64,000 nucleotides of DNA, taken from a bacterium (lineage in GTDB: Bacteria; Chloroflexota; Anaerolineae; Caldilineales; Caldilineaceae). The position numbers and the translations under genes are program-made. Under the pieces are notes generated by a model, which saw only the letters and a program-made list of their open reading frames with translations, ran no database searches and was not told the origin of the DNA. The stretch covers positions 16,184-80,183 of the forward strand of contig WGMT01000026.1 of assembly GCA_016124945.1 (NCBI GenBank), given 5' to 3'. Shown here piece by piece: positions 19,669 to 29,500 of this stretch. Each line of letters opens with the position of its first letter. The stretch's first letter is position 1.

Positions 19669-20700
19669 ATGAAACAGGTAAAAGTTGGCGTAATTGGGGT
19701 CGGGCGCATGGGTAGACGGCACTGCCGGGTCTATTCCACGCTGCGCAACGCCCAATTGGTGGGTGTTAGCGACGCCAATGTCAACGGCGGTCGGCAGGTG
19801 GCTGCGGAATACGAAGTGCCCTTCTTCCGCAATGTCGAAGATTTGTTAGACAACGTGGACGCGGTGAGCCTGGCTGCGCCGACACCGCTTCATTTTGAAC
19901 TGGCCATGCGCTGTATTGAACACGGCGTGCATGTGATTATCGAAAAACCGATTGCCGCCACCCTGGCCGAAGCGACGGCGTTGACAGAAGCCGCCGAGCG
20001 CAGTGGATTGGTGGTGCAGATCGGCCACATCGAGCGCTTCAACCCCGTCTTCGTGGAATTGCAACATGTCCTCGAAGAGATCAAGCCGGTGGCGGTGAAT
20101 ATGCGCCGTCTCAGCCCATACGAGGGCAGCAACACCGATGTGGACGTGGTGCTGGATCTCATGATCCATGACATCGACCTGGCACTGGCGCTGGGTGGGC
20201 GTGTCCCCACGGCGGTCAACGCCTACGGGCTGACGGCCTTCAGCGGGATGATCGACCACGCTGTAGTCCAACTTGAGTTCGGCGGCGGTCCGTTGATCTC
20301 GATGACGGCCTCACGCATCACCGAACAGAAGGTGCGTGCGTTGGAGATTACGGCGCTGGAAGCCTATCTTGAAGGCGACCTTATGGACAAGAGCATCGCC
20401 GTCCACCGCCGCACCACGGCGGAATATCAGGCCCACAATCATCGTGGCGTCAAGTATCGCCAGGAGAGTGTGGTGGAGCGCATCTACGTGCCGATGGTCG
20501 AGCCGCTGGCTCAGGAACTAACACACTTCACCGACTGCATCATCAAGGGCGAACGCTGTTTGGTGCCCGCCCGCGACGGACTCAAGGCGCTGCAACTGGC
20601 TGAAGAGATCCGCACGTTGATCGAATCGCACATGGTTGACGCAACGCCGAAGGCCGCAGCGATGACGCCGGCCCCACTCGAAGCCGTCTTCGCCGACTAG
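19669..20700 (+). CDS. wbpB: Gfo/Idh/MocA oxidoreductase (WbpB/GnnA-like sugar-nucleotide 3-dehydrogenase)
   Basis: A 343-residue NAD(P)-dependent dehydrogenase. The Rossmann loop is GVIGVGRMGRRH (residues 7-18), the catalytic Lys93 is in the EKP motif, and QIGHIERFNP (about 117-126) is the signature of the UDP-GlcNAc 3-dehydrogenase branch. It would oxidise C3 of a UDP-GlcNAc-type sugar so that the aminotransferase at 18372 can aminate it. The ATG at 19669 is preferred because AGGGGAGAG precedes it; an in-frame GTG at 19654 is possible. It begins 25 nt after the right arm of the heptad element. Whether the substrate is UDP-GlcNAc or its uronate cannot be read from the sequence. Confidence 0.88.
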   Translation: MKQVKVGVIGVGRMGRRHCRVYSTLRNAQLVGVSDANVNGGRQVAAEYEVPFFRNVEDLLDNVDAVSLAAPTPLHFELAMRCIEHGVHVIIEKPIAATLAEATALTEAAERSGLVVQIGHIERFNPVFVELQHVLEEIKPVAVNMRRLSPYEGSNTDVDVVLDLMIHDIDLALALGGRVPTAVNAYGLTAFSGMIDHAVVQLEFGGGPLISMTASRITEQKVRALEITALEAYLEGDLMDKSIAVHRRTTAEYQAHNHRGVKYRQESVVERIYVPMVEPLAQELTHFTDCIIKGERCLVPARDGLKALQLAEEIRTLIESHMVDATPKAAAMTPAPLEAVFAD

Positions 20701-20711
20701 GAGTTTTTACG

Positions 20712-21479
20712 ATGGATCTTTCGATTGTCATTCCCTGCTACAACGAAGTCGACAACGTGGGCAAAATCGAAGCCGAGCTCTTCCCGGTGTTGGCCGAACT
20801 GGCCCGCACCCGCTCGGTAGAGGTCATCTTCGTAGACGACGGCAGCAAAGACGGCAGCTACGATGCCTTCACCCAGGCATTCGGCACCGAGCGCAACGGC
20901 GTGCTCATCCGCTTTGAGCAGCACAAGGTGAACCGTGGGCTGGGCGCAGCCATCCGCACCGGCCTGACGGCGGCACGCGGCGAGGTGATCGTCACCGCGG
21001 ACAGCGACGGCACCTACCGCTTCGACACCATCCCGGCGCTGCTGGCCTGCCTCACCGACGGCGTGGACATTGTCACCGCCTCGCCCTACCACCCCGACGG
21101 CGAAGTGGTGGGTGTGCCCGCCTACCGGCTGGTGCTGAGCCAGGGGTCGTCGCTAATCTACCGCATTTTGTTGGATTGGAACATCCACTGCTACACGGCG
21201 CTCTTCCGAGCTTACCGCCGGCAGGTGGTGGATGAAATTAGTTTCGAGTCGAACGGCTTCTTAGCCGGCACCGAGTTGATGGTCAAAGCCATGTTACAGG
21301 GCTTCAAGGTGTCCGAGTATCCGACCAAGTTGTATTCGCGGGTCTTTGGCACATCCAAAGCCAAACTCGCCAGAACCATCAAAGCCCACTTGCAGTTTCA
21401 AGGCTGGGTGCTGGCACATCGTCTTCACATTCGCAAGTTAGAAATTGGCAAACCAGTAGGAGGCCAACGGTGGGCGTAA
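20712..21479 (+). CDS. GT2 glycosyltransferase (polyprenyl-phosphate sugar synthase type)
   Basis: A 255-residue GT-A enzyme without membrane helices. It has SIVIPCYNEVDNV, FVDDGSKDGS (Asp42-Asp43), NRGLGAAIRTGL and TADSDGTY, the standard order of dolichyl-phosphate mannose synthase relatives. It likely transfers a sugar from a nucleotide donor to a lipid phosphate carrier. AGGAG precedes the ATG. It lies 11 bp after the dehydrogenase gene and its end overlaps an upstream GTG of the small transporter frame, so the pair may work together as synthase plus lipid-sugar translocase. Confidence 0.88.
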   Translation: MDLSIVIPCYNEVDNVGKIEAELFPVLAELARTRSVEVIFVDDGSKDGSYDAFTQAFGTERNGVLIRFEQHKVNRGLGAAIRTGLTAARGEVIVTADSDGTYRFDTIPALLACLTDGVDIVTASPYHPDGEVVGVPAYRLVLSQGSSLIYRILLDWNIHCYTALFRAYRRQVVDEISFESNGFLAGTELMVKAMLQGFKVSEYPTKLYSRVFGTSKAKLARTIKAHLQFQGWVLAHRLHIRKLEIGKPVGGQRWA

Positions 21480-21517
21480 TCGGTAATCGACTCAATTTAA
21501 ACGGGAGATTTGTACAA

Positions 21518-21886
21518 ATGTCACTGGCGATTTCATACATTTTGGTGGCTGTTGTCTTTGGCGCCGTCGGCCAAATTCTGCTGAAAAAGGGCATGAACAA
21601 CATGGGGGCGCTGACCCTCAGCCTGGAAGGGCTGCCCATGATGCTGTGGCGCATCGGCACCAACCCCTGGGTGGTGATCGGCCTCACGATTTATGTAGCC
21701 AGCACCGTCTTCTGGCTGACGGCCCTCTCGCGCGTAGACCTGAGCTACGCCTACCCCTTCGCCAGCCTCAGCTACGTGGTGATGCTGGTAGCAGCGTGGC
21801 GTCTCTTCGACGAAGACATCAACCCCATGCGCCTCGTCGGCACGCTGGTGGTGTGTATGGGTGTTTTGCTGATATCGCGGAGTTAG
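21518..21886 (+). CDS. Small EamA/SMR-type four-helix membrane protein (possible lipid-linked sugar flippase subunit)
   Basis: A 122-residue protein with four hydrophobic helices (SYILVAVVFGAVGQILLKKG, WVVIGLTIYVASTVFWLTAL, AYPFASLSYVVMLVAAWRLF, LVGTLVVCMGVLLISRS). The QILLKKG at the end of helix 1 and the APF-like AYPFASLSYV segment recall SMR/EamA proteins such as ArnE/ArnF, which move lipid-linked aminosugars. Its position right after a polyprenyl-phosphate glycosyltransferase supports that role, but this is inference. ATG 21518 has GGGAGA upstream; the frame can also start at GTG 21470, overlapping the previous gene. Confidence 0.75.
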   Translation: MSLAISYILVAVVFGAVGQILLKKGMNNMGALTLSLEGLPMMLWRIGTNPWVVIGLTIYVASTVFWLTALSRVDLSYAYPFASLSYVVMLVAAWRLFDEDINPMRLVGTLVVCMGVLLISRS

Positions 21887-21891
21887 GGATT

Positions 21892-22092
21892 GGTGACTGG
21901 GTGACAAGTTGGCGAACTCGTCAAGCATGCCCGTCTGGTAGCGTGACCTACGACTTAGGCGACCGTCTCGTCTGTCGTAGCTGCGGTTACCAACCGCAGG
22001 ACTTCGGCTTCGAGACCTTTTCCCTGTCACAGTCACCGCGGGTTTGTCAACAGCATCACCCAGTCACCTTGTCACCCAGTCACCTTGTCACC
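21892..22092 (+). repeat. Inverted octad-array element, site 6, with internal palindromes
   Basis: The left arm GGTGACTGGGTGACAAG (21892-21908) is perfectly complementary to 22068-22084. The right arm is two exact copies of CACCCAGTCACCTTGT plus CACC (22057-22092), ending 24 nt before the next ATG. The repeat unit is 8 bp here, not 7. The core holds two hairpins, CTACGAC/GTCGTAG (21948-21954 and 21974-21980) and CTGCGGTT/AACCGCAG (21981-21988 and 21992-21999). Confidence 0.75.
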
Positions 22093-22116
22093 TCTGTAAG
22101 CCAGAAAGGTTTCTCG

Positions 22117-23220
22117 ATGAAGATCGTTTCCATCGTCGGGGCTCGGCCCGAATTTGTACAGGCGACGCCCATCAGCCGGGCGCTGCGACCGCACCATCAG
22201 GAGATCCTGGTGCACACGGGCCAGCACTACGACTATGCCATGTCTCAGACCTTCTTCGAGGAGCTGAACATCCCGGCCCCTGATTATTACCTGGGCGTCG
22301 GTTCCGGCTCACACGCCAAGCAGACCGCCGAGATGATGGTACGCATGGAAGAGGTGTTGCTGGCCGAGCGCCCCGATGTGGTGGTGGTGCGCGGTGACAC
22401 CAATTCCACCATCGCCGGGGCGCTGGTGGCGGCCAAGTTGGGCATGCCCCTGGCCCATGTAGAGGCCGGCGAACGTAGCTTCGACCGCTCCATGCCCGAA
22501 GAGATCAACCGCCTCGTCACCGACCGGCTGGCCGATATGCACTTCTGCGTCAGCCGCACCGCCGTGGAACATCTGGCCGACGAAGGCATTCTCGGCAACG
22601 TCCACTGGGTGGGCGACGTGATGTACGACGTCATGCTCAGCCAGATCGAGATTGCACGGCAGAAGTCGACGATCCTGCAAACGCTGGGCGTCGAGGCGAA
22701 AGGTTATGCACTGGTGACCGTCCACCGCGCTGCCAACACGGACGATCCCGCCCGGTTGACACAGATTGTGGACGCGCTGAACAGCGTTGACGAGACGGTG
22801 ATCTTCCCCGTCCACCCGCGCACACGCAAGGCGCTGGGGCAGATCGAAGCCGTCTTCGCGCCACATGTGCGCCTGATCGAACCAGTGGGCTATTTCGACA
22901 TTATCACCCTGGAAGAGAGCGCCCGCCTCATCGCCACCGATTCGGGCGGCGTGCAGCGAGAAGCCTACTTCCTGGGCGTGCCCTGCATCACCCTGCGTGA
23001 TGAAACCGAGTGGCACGAAACCGTATCCGCAGGCTGGAACTCTCTTGTTGGTGTAGAGACGGAAACCATCCTGGACGCGTGGCGCAACTTCCGCCCCAGC
23101 GGCGAGCGCCCCGCCATTTTCGGTGAAGGAGACGCCGGCCGCAAGATCGCCGACATCCTCACCGCCTCACAGCAATCGACTGTCGCCGACATGGCGCTGG
23201 AAAAGGGAGTTTTGGTATGA
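22117..23220 (+). CDS. wecB: Non-hydrolysing UDP-sugar 2-epimerase (WecB/WbpI family)
   Basis: A 367-residue GT-B-fold epimerase that inverts C2 of UDP-N-acetyl sugars. It starts with KIVSIVGARPEFVQATPI and carries HTGQHYD, VRGDTNSTIAGALVAAK, HVEAGERSFDRSMPEEINR, PVHPRT and TDSGGVQREAYFLGVP. The RSFDRSMPEEINR variant is closer to WbpI-type enzymes than to classical WecB, so the substrate may be the diacetamido sugar made by the genes at 17728-20700. AGAAAGG precedes the ATG. The stop overlaps the next ATG by 4 bp. The frame is open far upstream, but that part is the octad element and the transporter gene. Confidence 0.9.
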   Translation: MKIVSIVGARPEFVQATPISRALRPHHQEILVHTGQHYDYAMSQTFFEELNIPAPDYYLGVGSGSHAKQTAEMMVRMEEVLLAERPDVVVVRGDTNSTIAGALVAAKLGMPLAHVEAGERSFDRSMPEEINRLVTDRLADMHFCVSRTAVEHLADEGILGNVHWVGDVMYDVMLSQIEIARQKSTILQTLGVEAKGYALVTVHRAANTDDPARLTQIVDALNSVDETVIFPVHPRTRKALGQIEAVFAPHVRLIEPVGYFDIITLEESARLIATDSGGVQREAYFLGVPCITLRDETEWHETVSAGWNSLVGVETETILDAWRNFRPSGERPAIFGEGDAGRKIADILTASQQSTVADMALEKGVLV

Positions 23221-24578
23221 AAATTGGCATCGTCGGCGGCGGCATCATGGGCATCAGCCTGGCCTACTCGCTCATCAAACAGGGCGCAGAGGTGGAGATC
23301 TTTGAAGCGTCGCCCACACTTGGCGGCCTCGCCGGTCCGATTTACCTGGACGACGGCACCGCTGTGGATCGCTTCTACCATGCCATCCTTTCCAGCGATT
23401 CGTACCTGAGCGATCTGTGCAAGGAACTGGGGATCAGCGATCAACTGCGTTACAACGAAACCAAGATGGGTTTCTACTACCAGGGTGACATCCACCCCAT
23501 GAACAACGTGCTCGAATTCTTTCGCTTTCCGCCACTGGGGTGGATCGACCGTTTCCGCCTTGGGTTGACGGTTTTATATGCCCAATTTGTGAAGGATTGG
23601 AAGAAACTCGAAAGCATCAGCGTAGAGGATTGGCTGGTACGATTGAGCGGGCGCAAGACCTTCACCCACATTTGGAAGCCGATGCTCAAGGCCAAATTCG
23701 ACGGCGACTTCGCCAACACCCCCGCCACCTACATCTGGTCGCGATTGGTGCGCATGAAGTCGACCCGGGGCGGCGCCAGCCAGAAGGAAGAGGCCGGCCA
23801 CCTCATCGGCGGCTACATTGCCCTGCTCGACGCCATGGCGGATCGCATCCGCGCCGCCGGTGGCAAGATCCACCTGAGCACACCCGTACAGGAAATCGTT
23901 ATCGAAGACGGCGCGGCCCGCGGCCTGCGCATCGGCGACGAAGTACACAGCTTCGACGCCGTCGTGTCCACGCTCCAGGTGCCCGTCTTCCAGCGTCTGA
24001 TTCCTGGGGCCGACGCCCAATATCACGACTTCCTGAAGCAGGGCGAATACCTGGGCATCATCTGCCCGCTGCTGATTCTGAATCGTCCGCTCAGTGGATA
24101 TTGGACGCTGAACATCACCGATGACCGTGTCCCCTTTACCGGCATCATCGAGACGACATCGTACATCGACACACAGTATTCGGGCGGGCATCACCTCATC
24201 TACCTGCCCAAGTACACCGCACCGGGCAGCGACTGGCAGAAGCGCAGCGACGAGGAGATCCGCGAGATCTGGCTCTCGAACCTGGAAAAGATGTTCCCCG
24301 ACTTCTCACGCGCATCGGTGCGCTACTTCCTGGTTCACCGGGAGCGCTACGTGGAACCGCTACACGGCCTGAACGAGACGGACGAGATCCCCACGGTGGA
24401 GACGCCGGTAAAAAATCTCTTCCTGGCCACCACGGCGCAGATCTACCCGGCGCTGACCAACGGCGAATCGGTGGCCCGTCACGCCGAACAGGCAGCGCAG
24501 ACCGTCCTGGCGAAGCGGCAGCCGGTGACGGCGAGCAAGCCGGTCGATGCGCCAATGCAAGTCGCCACGCCGGCGTAG
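23217..24578 (+). CDS. FAD-dependent amine-oxidase-like oxidoreductase
   Basis: A 453-residue flavoprotein with an N-terminal dinucleotide loop GIVGGGIMGISLAYSL (residues 4-19) and the FEASPTLGGLAG segment at the end of strand 2. The C-terminus closes the FAD site with FLATTAQIYPALTNGESV. This is the NAD(P)/FAD or protoporphyrinogen-oxidase-like type often seen in polysaccharide clusters beside UDP-galactopyranose mutase-like genes. No specific reaction can be assigned; sugar or lipid-carrier oxidation is a guess. It is translationally coupled to the epimerase gene (ATGA overlap). The heptad element at 24585 begins 6 bp after its stop. Confidence 0.82.
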   Translation: MKIGIVGGGIMGISLAYSLIKQGAEVEIFEASPTLGGLAGPIYLDDGTAVDRFYHAILSSDSYLSDLCKELGISDQLRYNETKMGFYYQGDIHPMNNVLEFFRFPPLGWIDRFRLGLTVLYAQFVKDWKKLESISVEDWLVRLSGRKTFTHIWKPMLKAKFDGDFANTPATYIWSRLVRMKSTRGGASQKEEAGHLIGGYIALLDAMADRIRAAGGKIHLSTPVQEIVIEDGAARGLRIGDEVHSFDAVVSTLQVPVFQRLIPGADAQYHDFLKQGEYLGIICPLLILNRPLSGYWTLNITDDRVPFTGIIETTSYIDTQYSGGHHLIYLPKYTAPGSDWQKRSDEEIREIWLSNLEKMFPDFSRASVRYFLVHRERYVEPLHGLNETDEIPTVETPVKNLFLATTAQIYPALTNGESVARHAEQAAQTVLAKRQPVTASKPVDAPMQVATPA

Positions 24579-24584
24579 TTAAAG

Positions 24585-24725
24585 AGTGATTGGTGATTAG
24601 TGATTGGTGATTAGGTCTCGACATATGTACATGAATTCATTTCGTACGTCCCTGTAGAGACAACGAAGCTTCCAATCATTCACCTATTAACAAGCCTAAT
24701 CACCAATCACCAGTCACAAATCACT
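24585..24725 (+). repeat. Inverted heptad-array element, site 2 (85-nt core)
   Basis: Left arm of four heptads alternating AGTGATT and GGTGATT (24585-24612). The core is exactly 85 nt (24613-24697), starting AGGTCTCG and ending GCCT. Right arm of four inverted heptads (24698-24725). The right arm ends 21 nt before the TTG start of the next gene. The core carries a GTCTC/GAGAC inverted pair. Confidence 0.85.
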
Positions 24726-24746
24726 ATCTCCCCAGGAAAAACAACG

Positions 24747-26354
24747 TTGAGCACGCAAACGGGACGCATTGACGGGCTACAGAGCAAAAACATTCGAACA
24801 GGGTGGCGCATCGGCCAGATTGGCTGGGTGGCGCTCGCCCTCTTTTCGTTTGCCGTGATCGCCTTCCTGGCTTTCTACAACCTCACCGACTACCCGCGCA
24901 CCTGGTTCGACGAAGGATCGCACCTGCACGTTCCCAAGGCGCTGGTAACGATGGGCGTCTACGCCGACTACAGCAGCGAGGGGCTTCGCCACTTCGGCCC
25001 TACCATCGGCGTCGGCCCCACGGTGATGTTGCCCATCGCCGCCGTCTTCCAGATCTTCGACATGGGTCTGTTTCAGGCGCGGCTAGTAATCGTCCTCTAC
25101 ATGCTGGCCGCCATCGCCGTCTTTTTTCGGTTGGGCCTCATCTTTGGAGACCGCCGGTTCGCCTGGATCGCCGCCGCACTGGTGGTGACCTCGCAGGGCG
25201 TCTCGTTGGTCTACTACGGGCGGCAGGTGTTGGGCGAGGTGCCGGGGCTCTTCTTCTTGCTCAGCGGGCTGGTGATCTGGTTTGGCGCAGGCGAACGGGC
25301 CGGCTACGGACGGCTCAGCCTCATCGGTCTGCTCTTTGGGCTGGCCGTGGTGACCAAGAACCAATATCTGCTGCTCATGGTGCCCACCATCGGCATTGCC
25401 TGGGTGGCCAACCTGATCTACTACCGGCTCATGCCGCAGCGCTTCTTCATTGTGCCCGGCATCGTCATGGGTCTCTGTTACGCGCTCTGGCAGGTCTACA
25501 TTGTGCTCTACCTGGGCCCAGCCACAGCCATGGAAAACCTCACCCTGCTGCGCAACGCCACGGCGGGCGCGGCGTTGGTCTTCTCGCCAGAGTTGATGAA
25601 ACAGAGCTTCGCCCAACTGTTCAGCCTGAACCTCTACCTGGGCTGGTTGCTGCCCGCCCTGCTCTACGCCTTCTTCCTGGCGCTGCCACGTGAACGTAAG
25701 GCGCAGTTCTGGGGAATTTTGGTGATCTTCGCCGCCTTCAATCTGCTCTGGTACGTGGTGGCTTCGGTGGGTTGGCTACGCTACGCCTTTGCCGGTCTTG
25801 TCTTTGGCGGGCTCTTTGTGGCCCGACTCTTTGTGGACCTGATGGGCGGCGCGGAACGACGTCTGCCCCGCCTTAACGAAATTTGGCGGACGCCGGTGAG
25901 CGGACAGGTCGGCCCGGCGTTGCAGGCGACGATGGGGCTGATCCTGGCGGCCATGATCGCCCTGCCCCTGGCCCAATCGGCCTGGGACACGCTGCGCCCC
26001 GGCGAAAACACGCCCATGGTCATGGCCGAATTCATGGACGAGCAGGTGCCGCTCGACGCACTGGTAGAAACATGGGAACCCGAAATGGGCTTCCTCACCG
26101 ATCACAAATACCACTACCCGCCTGCCGGGTTGCTCAACACCGCCGTCGGCTACATCTGGCTCGACGGCCCACCGCCTGCCGACTCTTACGATTTTGTGCA
26201 GAAGGAATTGCCCGACTACGTGCTGGTGGGTGAGTTTGCCCGCTGGGTGGAGCTCTATCCACCAGACACGCTGGCTGAGTCCTACACACTGGTGACCCAA
26301 GTCGGCGCTTACGAACTCTACGAACGGTTAGATCGGTCTCAACAGGGCAATTGA
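24747..26354 (+). CDS. Polytopic GT-C-like (GT39/ArnT-type) membrane glycosyltransferase
   Basis: A 535-residue integral membrane protein with about ten helices. The first extracytoplasmic loop reads TDYPRTWFDEGSHL (Asp55-Glu56), matching the acidic pair of protein mannosyltransferase/ArnT-type GT-C enzymes. These use a polyprenyl-phosphate sugar outside the membrane. A soluble C-terminal part begins near residue 430 (MVMAEFMDEQVPLDALVETW). The start is a TTG with AGGAA upstream; there is no nearby ATG. A terminator-like hairpin overlaps its stop codon, so it may be the last gene of its transcript. Confidence 0.8.
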   Translation: MSTQTGRIDGLQSKNIRTGWRIGQIGWVALALFSFAVIAFLAFYNLTDYPRTWFDEGSHLHVPKALVTMGVYADYSSEGLRHFGPTIGVGPTVMLPIAAVFQIFDMGLFQARLVIVLYMLAAIAVFFRLGLIFGDRRFAWIAAALVVTSQGVSLVYYGRQVLGEVPGLFFLLSGLVIWFGAGERAGYGRLSLIGLLFGLAVVTKNQYLLLMVPTIGIAWVANLIYYRLMPQRFFIVPGIVMGLCYALWQVYIVLYLGPATAMENLTLLRNATAGAALVFSPELMKQSFAQLFSLNLYLGWLLPALLYAFFLALPRERKAQFWGILVIFAAFNLLWYVVASVGWLRYAFAGLVFGGLFVARLFVDLMGGAERRLPRLNEIWRTPVSGQVGPALQATMGLILAAMIALPLAQSAWDTLRPGENTPMVMAEFMDEQVPLDALVETWEPEMGFLTDHKYHYPPAGLLNTAVGYIWLDGPPPADSYDFVQKELPDYVLVGEFARWVELYPPDTLAESYTLVTQVGAYELYERLDRSQQGN

Positions 26355-26369
26355 CCCTGTTGGGATTTT
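26340..26369 (+). terminator. Hairpin overlapping the stop codon of the GT-C-like gene
   Basis: CAACAGGG (26340-26347) pairs with CCCTGTTG (26355-26362) around a 7-nt loop that contains the TGA stop, followed by GGATTTT. The T-run is short, so termination may be partial. Confidence 0.6.
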
Positions 26370-26386
26370 CTGCTTGAAACAAAAGA

Positions 26387-26548
26387 TGTGATTTGTGATT
26401 CGTGATTCGTGATTAGGTCTTGGAATGGTATTGCGATTCATACGCCAATATGCTCAACAAGCACGTTGGCTGTTCATTCGCTTGCCCATTGATAAACCCA
26501 ATCACGAATCACGAATCACGAATCACGAATCACGAATCACGAATCACC
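26387..26548 (+). repeat. Inverted heptad-array element, site 3 (85-nt core)
   Basis: Left arm: four heptads, TGTGATT twice then CGTGATT twice (26387-26414). Core of exactly 85 nt (26415-26499), AGGTCTTG at the start and CCC at the end. Right arm: seven heptads, six AATCACG and one AATCACC (26500-26548), ending 23 nt before the ATG of the giant secreted protein. Both arms use the C-variant unit, unlike sites 1, 2 and 4. Confidence 0.87.
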
Positions 26549-26571
26549 AATAGCAAAACAGGAAGTGCATC

Positions 26572-29500
26572 ATGCGAAGTCGAAAACAGATCCAGCAGAA
26601 GATCCAGTACGGGCTGTTCAGCCTCATGACAATTTTCTCGCTACTCTTCGGTGCGTTTGTGCAGGTCAACAGCGCAGACGTGCAGGTTGCCGAAGTGCAG
26701 CAGCCAAACCAGGCTGTGACAGTAGGCCCAACCCCAATCTTGTTGGTGGTCAACGACGCCGGCCCATCGCCGTTTGGGCGCTATCTGGGTGAGATCCTGC
26801 GCGCCGAAGGGTTAAACTTCTTCGACGTAGCCGATCTCAGCACCGTCACCGGGCCGCAGATGGCGAACTATGGGCTGGTCATCCTGGCTGAGACACCCCT
26901 CAGCGCGGGACAGGCATCCCTGTTCAATGGCTACGTGGCCGACGGCGGACGCCTGATCGCCATGCGCCCCGACGCCCAGATCGCTGCTCTCTTCGGGCTG
27001 GGCAGCAGCACGGGGACACTGAACAGCGCCTACATGCAGATCGACGTCAATGCGACGCTCAACGGCGGCACGCCCGGTCAGGGTTTGCCTGCCGCTACGA
27101 TGCAGTTCCACGGCAGCGCCAACCTGGCCGCAGCACAGCCGGGCGCGACTGTCCTTGCACAGCTTTACAACAATGCCGTCACCGCCGCCGGCTTCCCCGC
27201 CGTGACAGCGGGCAGCAACGGCAAGGCAGTTGCCTTCACCTACGATCTGGCACACACCGTTGTCTACATGCGTCAGGGCAACCCGACCAACGCCAATGTT
27301 GACACCGACAACGACAACGTCCTGCGCACGATTGACCTTTTCCAGGCCAACCCCGGCGCAGGCTATCCTAACCCCTGGGTGGATCTAGACAAGGTCGCCA
27401 TCCCCCAGGCCGACGAGCAACAGCGTTTCCTGGCGCGGCTTGTCCACAATCTGCTCGGGGACGCGCTGCCGCTGCCCCAGCTCTGGTACTTCCCAGGCAC
27501 GGCCAAGACGGTGCTCATCCCCACAGGTGACGCACACGCCAACCCCACCAGCTACTACCAGACGATTATCGACAGCATCGCGCCCTACAACGCCGACATG
27601 ACCTTCTACCTCTCGCCTGCCGGGGAACCGAACGGCGCGTCGGTGCAAAGCTGGCAGCCACTGGGCCATACCTTCGGCCTCCATCCCTACGCCTTCAGCA
27701 TGGGCGATTTGACACAGGGCTACGCCCAATCGATGCAGTGGTTCCAAAGCCAATTCGGCCAACTGCCCTCGCGCACCGTTCGTAACCACCAGGTGGCCTG
27801 GTCGGGGTGGACAGATGCAGCGGTGACGGCTTCGCTACACGGCATGGCCTTGGACACCAACTTCTACCACTGGGGACCGTGGCTGCAGCAGCAAGGTGGA
27901 AGCTGGGTCCACGGCTACATCACCGGCTCGGGACAGCCCATGAAGTTCATGAGCGCCGACGGCACGCTGATCCCCGTCTTCCAACAGTTGACCCAACTGG
28001 TCGACGAACAATTGACCGCTTTCAACGAGCTGTTGACAGCGCCGCAGGCTATCGCCGTTTCGCAGCAGATGATCGACGCCAGCCAGGCCGGCGACTACGC
28101 CGCGCTGATGACACAGTTCCATGTGGACTACTACTACCCGCCCAGCAGCGATTGGGCCGTGGGGACGCTGGCCTACGCCGCTCAACTTGGCGTGCCCATC
28201 CTCAACGCCGACGACTGGCTCACCTTCATAGAGACTCGCTACGGGGCAAACTACACGAATCTGGTATGGAACCCCACCAGCAAAACATTGAGCTTTGATC
28301 TCGGCGCGCCCAGCACAGTGGGCGTGGATCTCACCACCATGCTGCCGCTGACCTACGGGGGCGGCAGCCTGAGCACAGTAACCGTAGACGGCGGCGTGGC
28401 CGGCTTCACGGTGCAGACAATCAAGGGCGTGGACGTGGCCTTTGTGAACATGAGCGCCGCCCCCCATCAGGTGACGGCCGTTTACGACGGCGCGCCGATT
28501 CCGCCTACGTCTACGCCGACGCCGGTGCCGCCTACAGCCACACCCACCCACACGGCCACGCCGACAAAAACACCGACCCTGGAACCAGGCATCACGCCCA
28601 CAGCAACACCGACGCCGACACAAACACCGACAGTCACCAATACGCCGCTGCCACCGACCAACACACCCACCCCAACCGCGACGCCACTGGGTGGTTCGGT
28701 GCTGCATTCCACCTTCGCCGACTTCAGCCCGGCCTGTGTAGAGACAGCCAACACCGCCGCCGGTGGCATCGGCGACGGCTCGGTCACGTTGACGGGTCAA
28801 TTCGCCGACAACTTCAGCGGTGCTGCGCTCGACGGCGCTCTTTGGGCGGCGGGCAACTGGGCAGGCGGGGCCTACTCGCCGCTCCTCGGCAATGGGCAGA
28901 TCTCGATTGGTGATGCCAATGGCGCCTGGGTGCGCTCGCAGCAGACCTTCACCCGCGGCGTCATCGAGGCGACAGCGGAATTCGGCGCAGGCGCATTCCA
29001 GCACATCGGCTTTGCCAGCCAGGACTTCGCCGGCAATCGCTACTTCATCTTCAGCACGTTCAACGGCAGCACCAGTCTCTATGCCCGTGTCAACAACAAC
29101 GGCAGCGAGCAACAGATCAACCTGGGCCCGCGACCGACCGGGCCGCACCAGTACCGCGTCGAGTGGAACGCCCTGGATGCAAGCAACGATCAGGTACGCT
29201 TCTTCATCGATGGTAATCTCGTGGCCGATGTGACGGTGGCCAACGCCGGCGCGGCCAACTTCCACGTCTATCTCTCCAACGCCACCACCACGCCGCTGGT
29301 TGTTGACGCCATCCACATGGCACCGGCTTATGCTGACAGCGGCAGCTTCGTCAGTTGCGCCCTCGATGCAGGTGACGGACACGCCTGGCAGACAATCTCG
29401 TGGCTGGCCGATCTCCCAAGCAACACCGGGCTGACGGTACAGACACGCACTTCGCTCGACACCCTCACGTGGACGGATTGGATCGACGTGCTCAACAGCG

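Noticed and set aside
26500..26548. Possible CRISPR-like array (regular short repeats)
   Set aside because: Units are 7 bp with no spacers; there are no cas genes in the window.
27835..29382. 515-codon minus-strand open frame inside the giant secreted protein gene
   Set aside because: It is antisense to a repeat-rich, GC-rich gene with clear domains; its translation has no recognisable motif and repeats because the DNA repeats.
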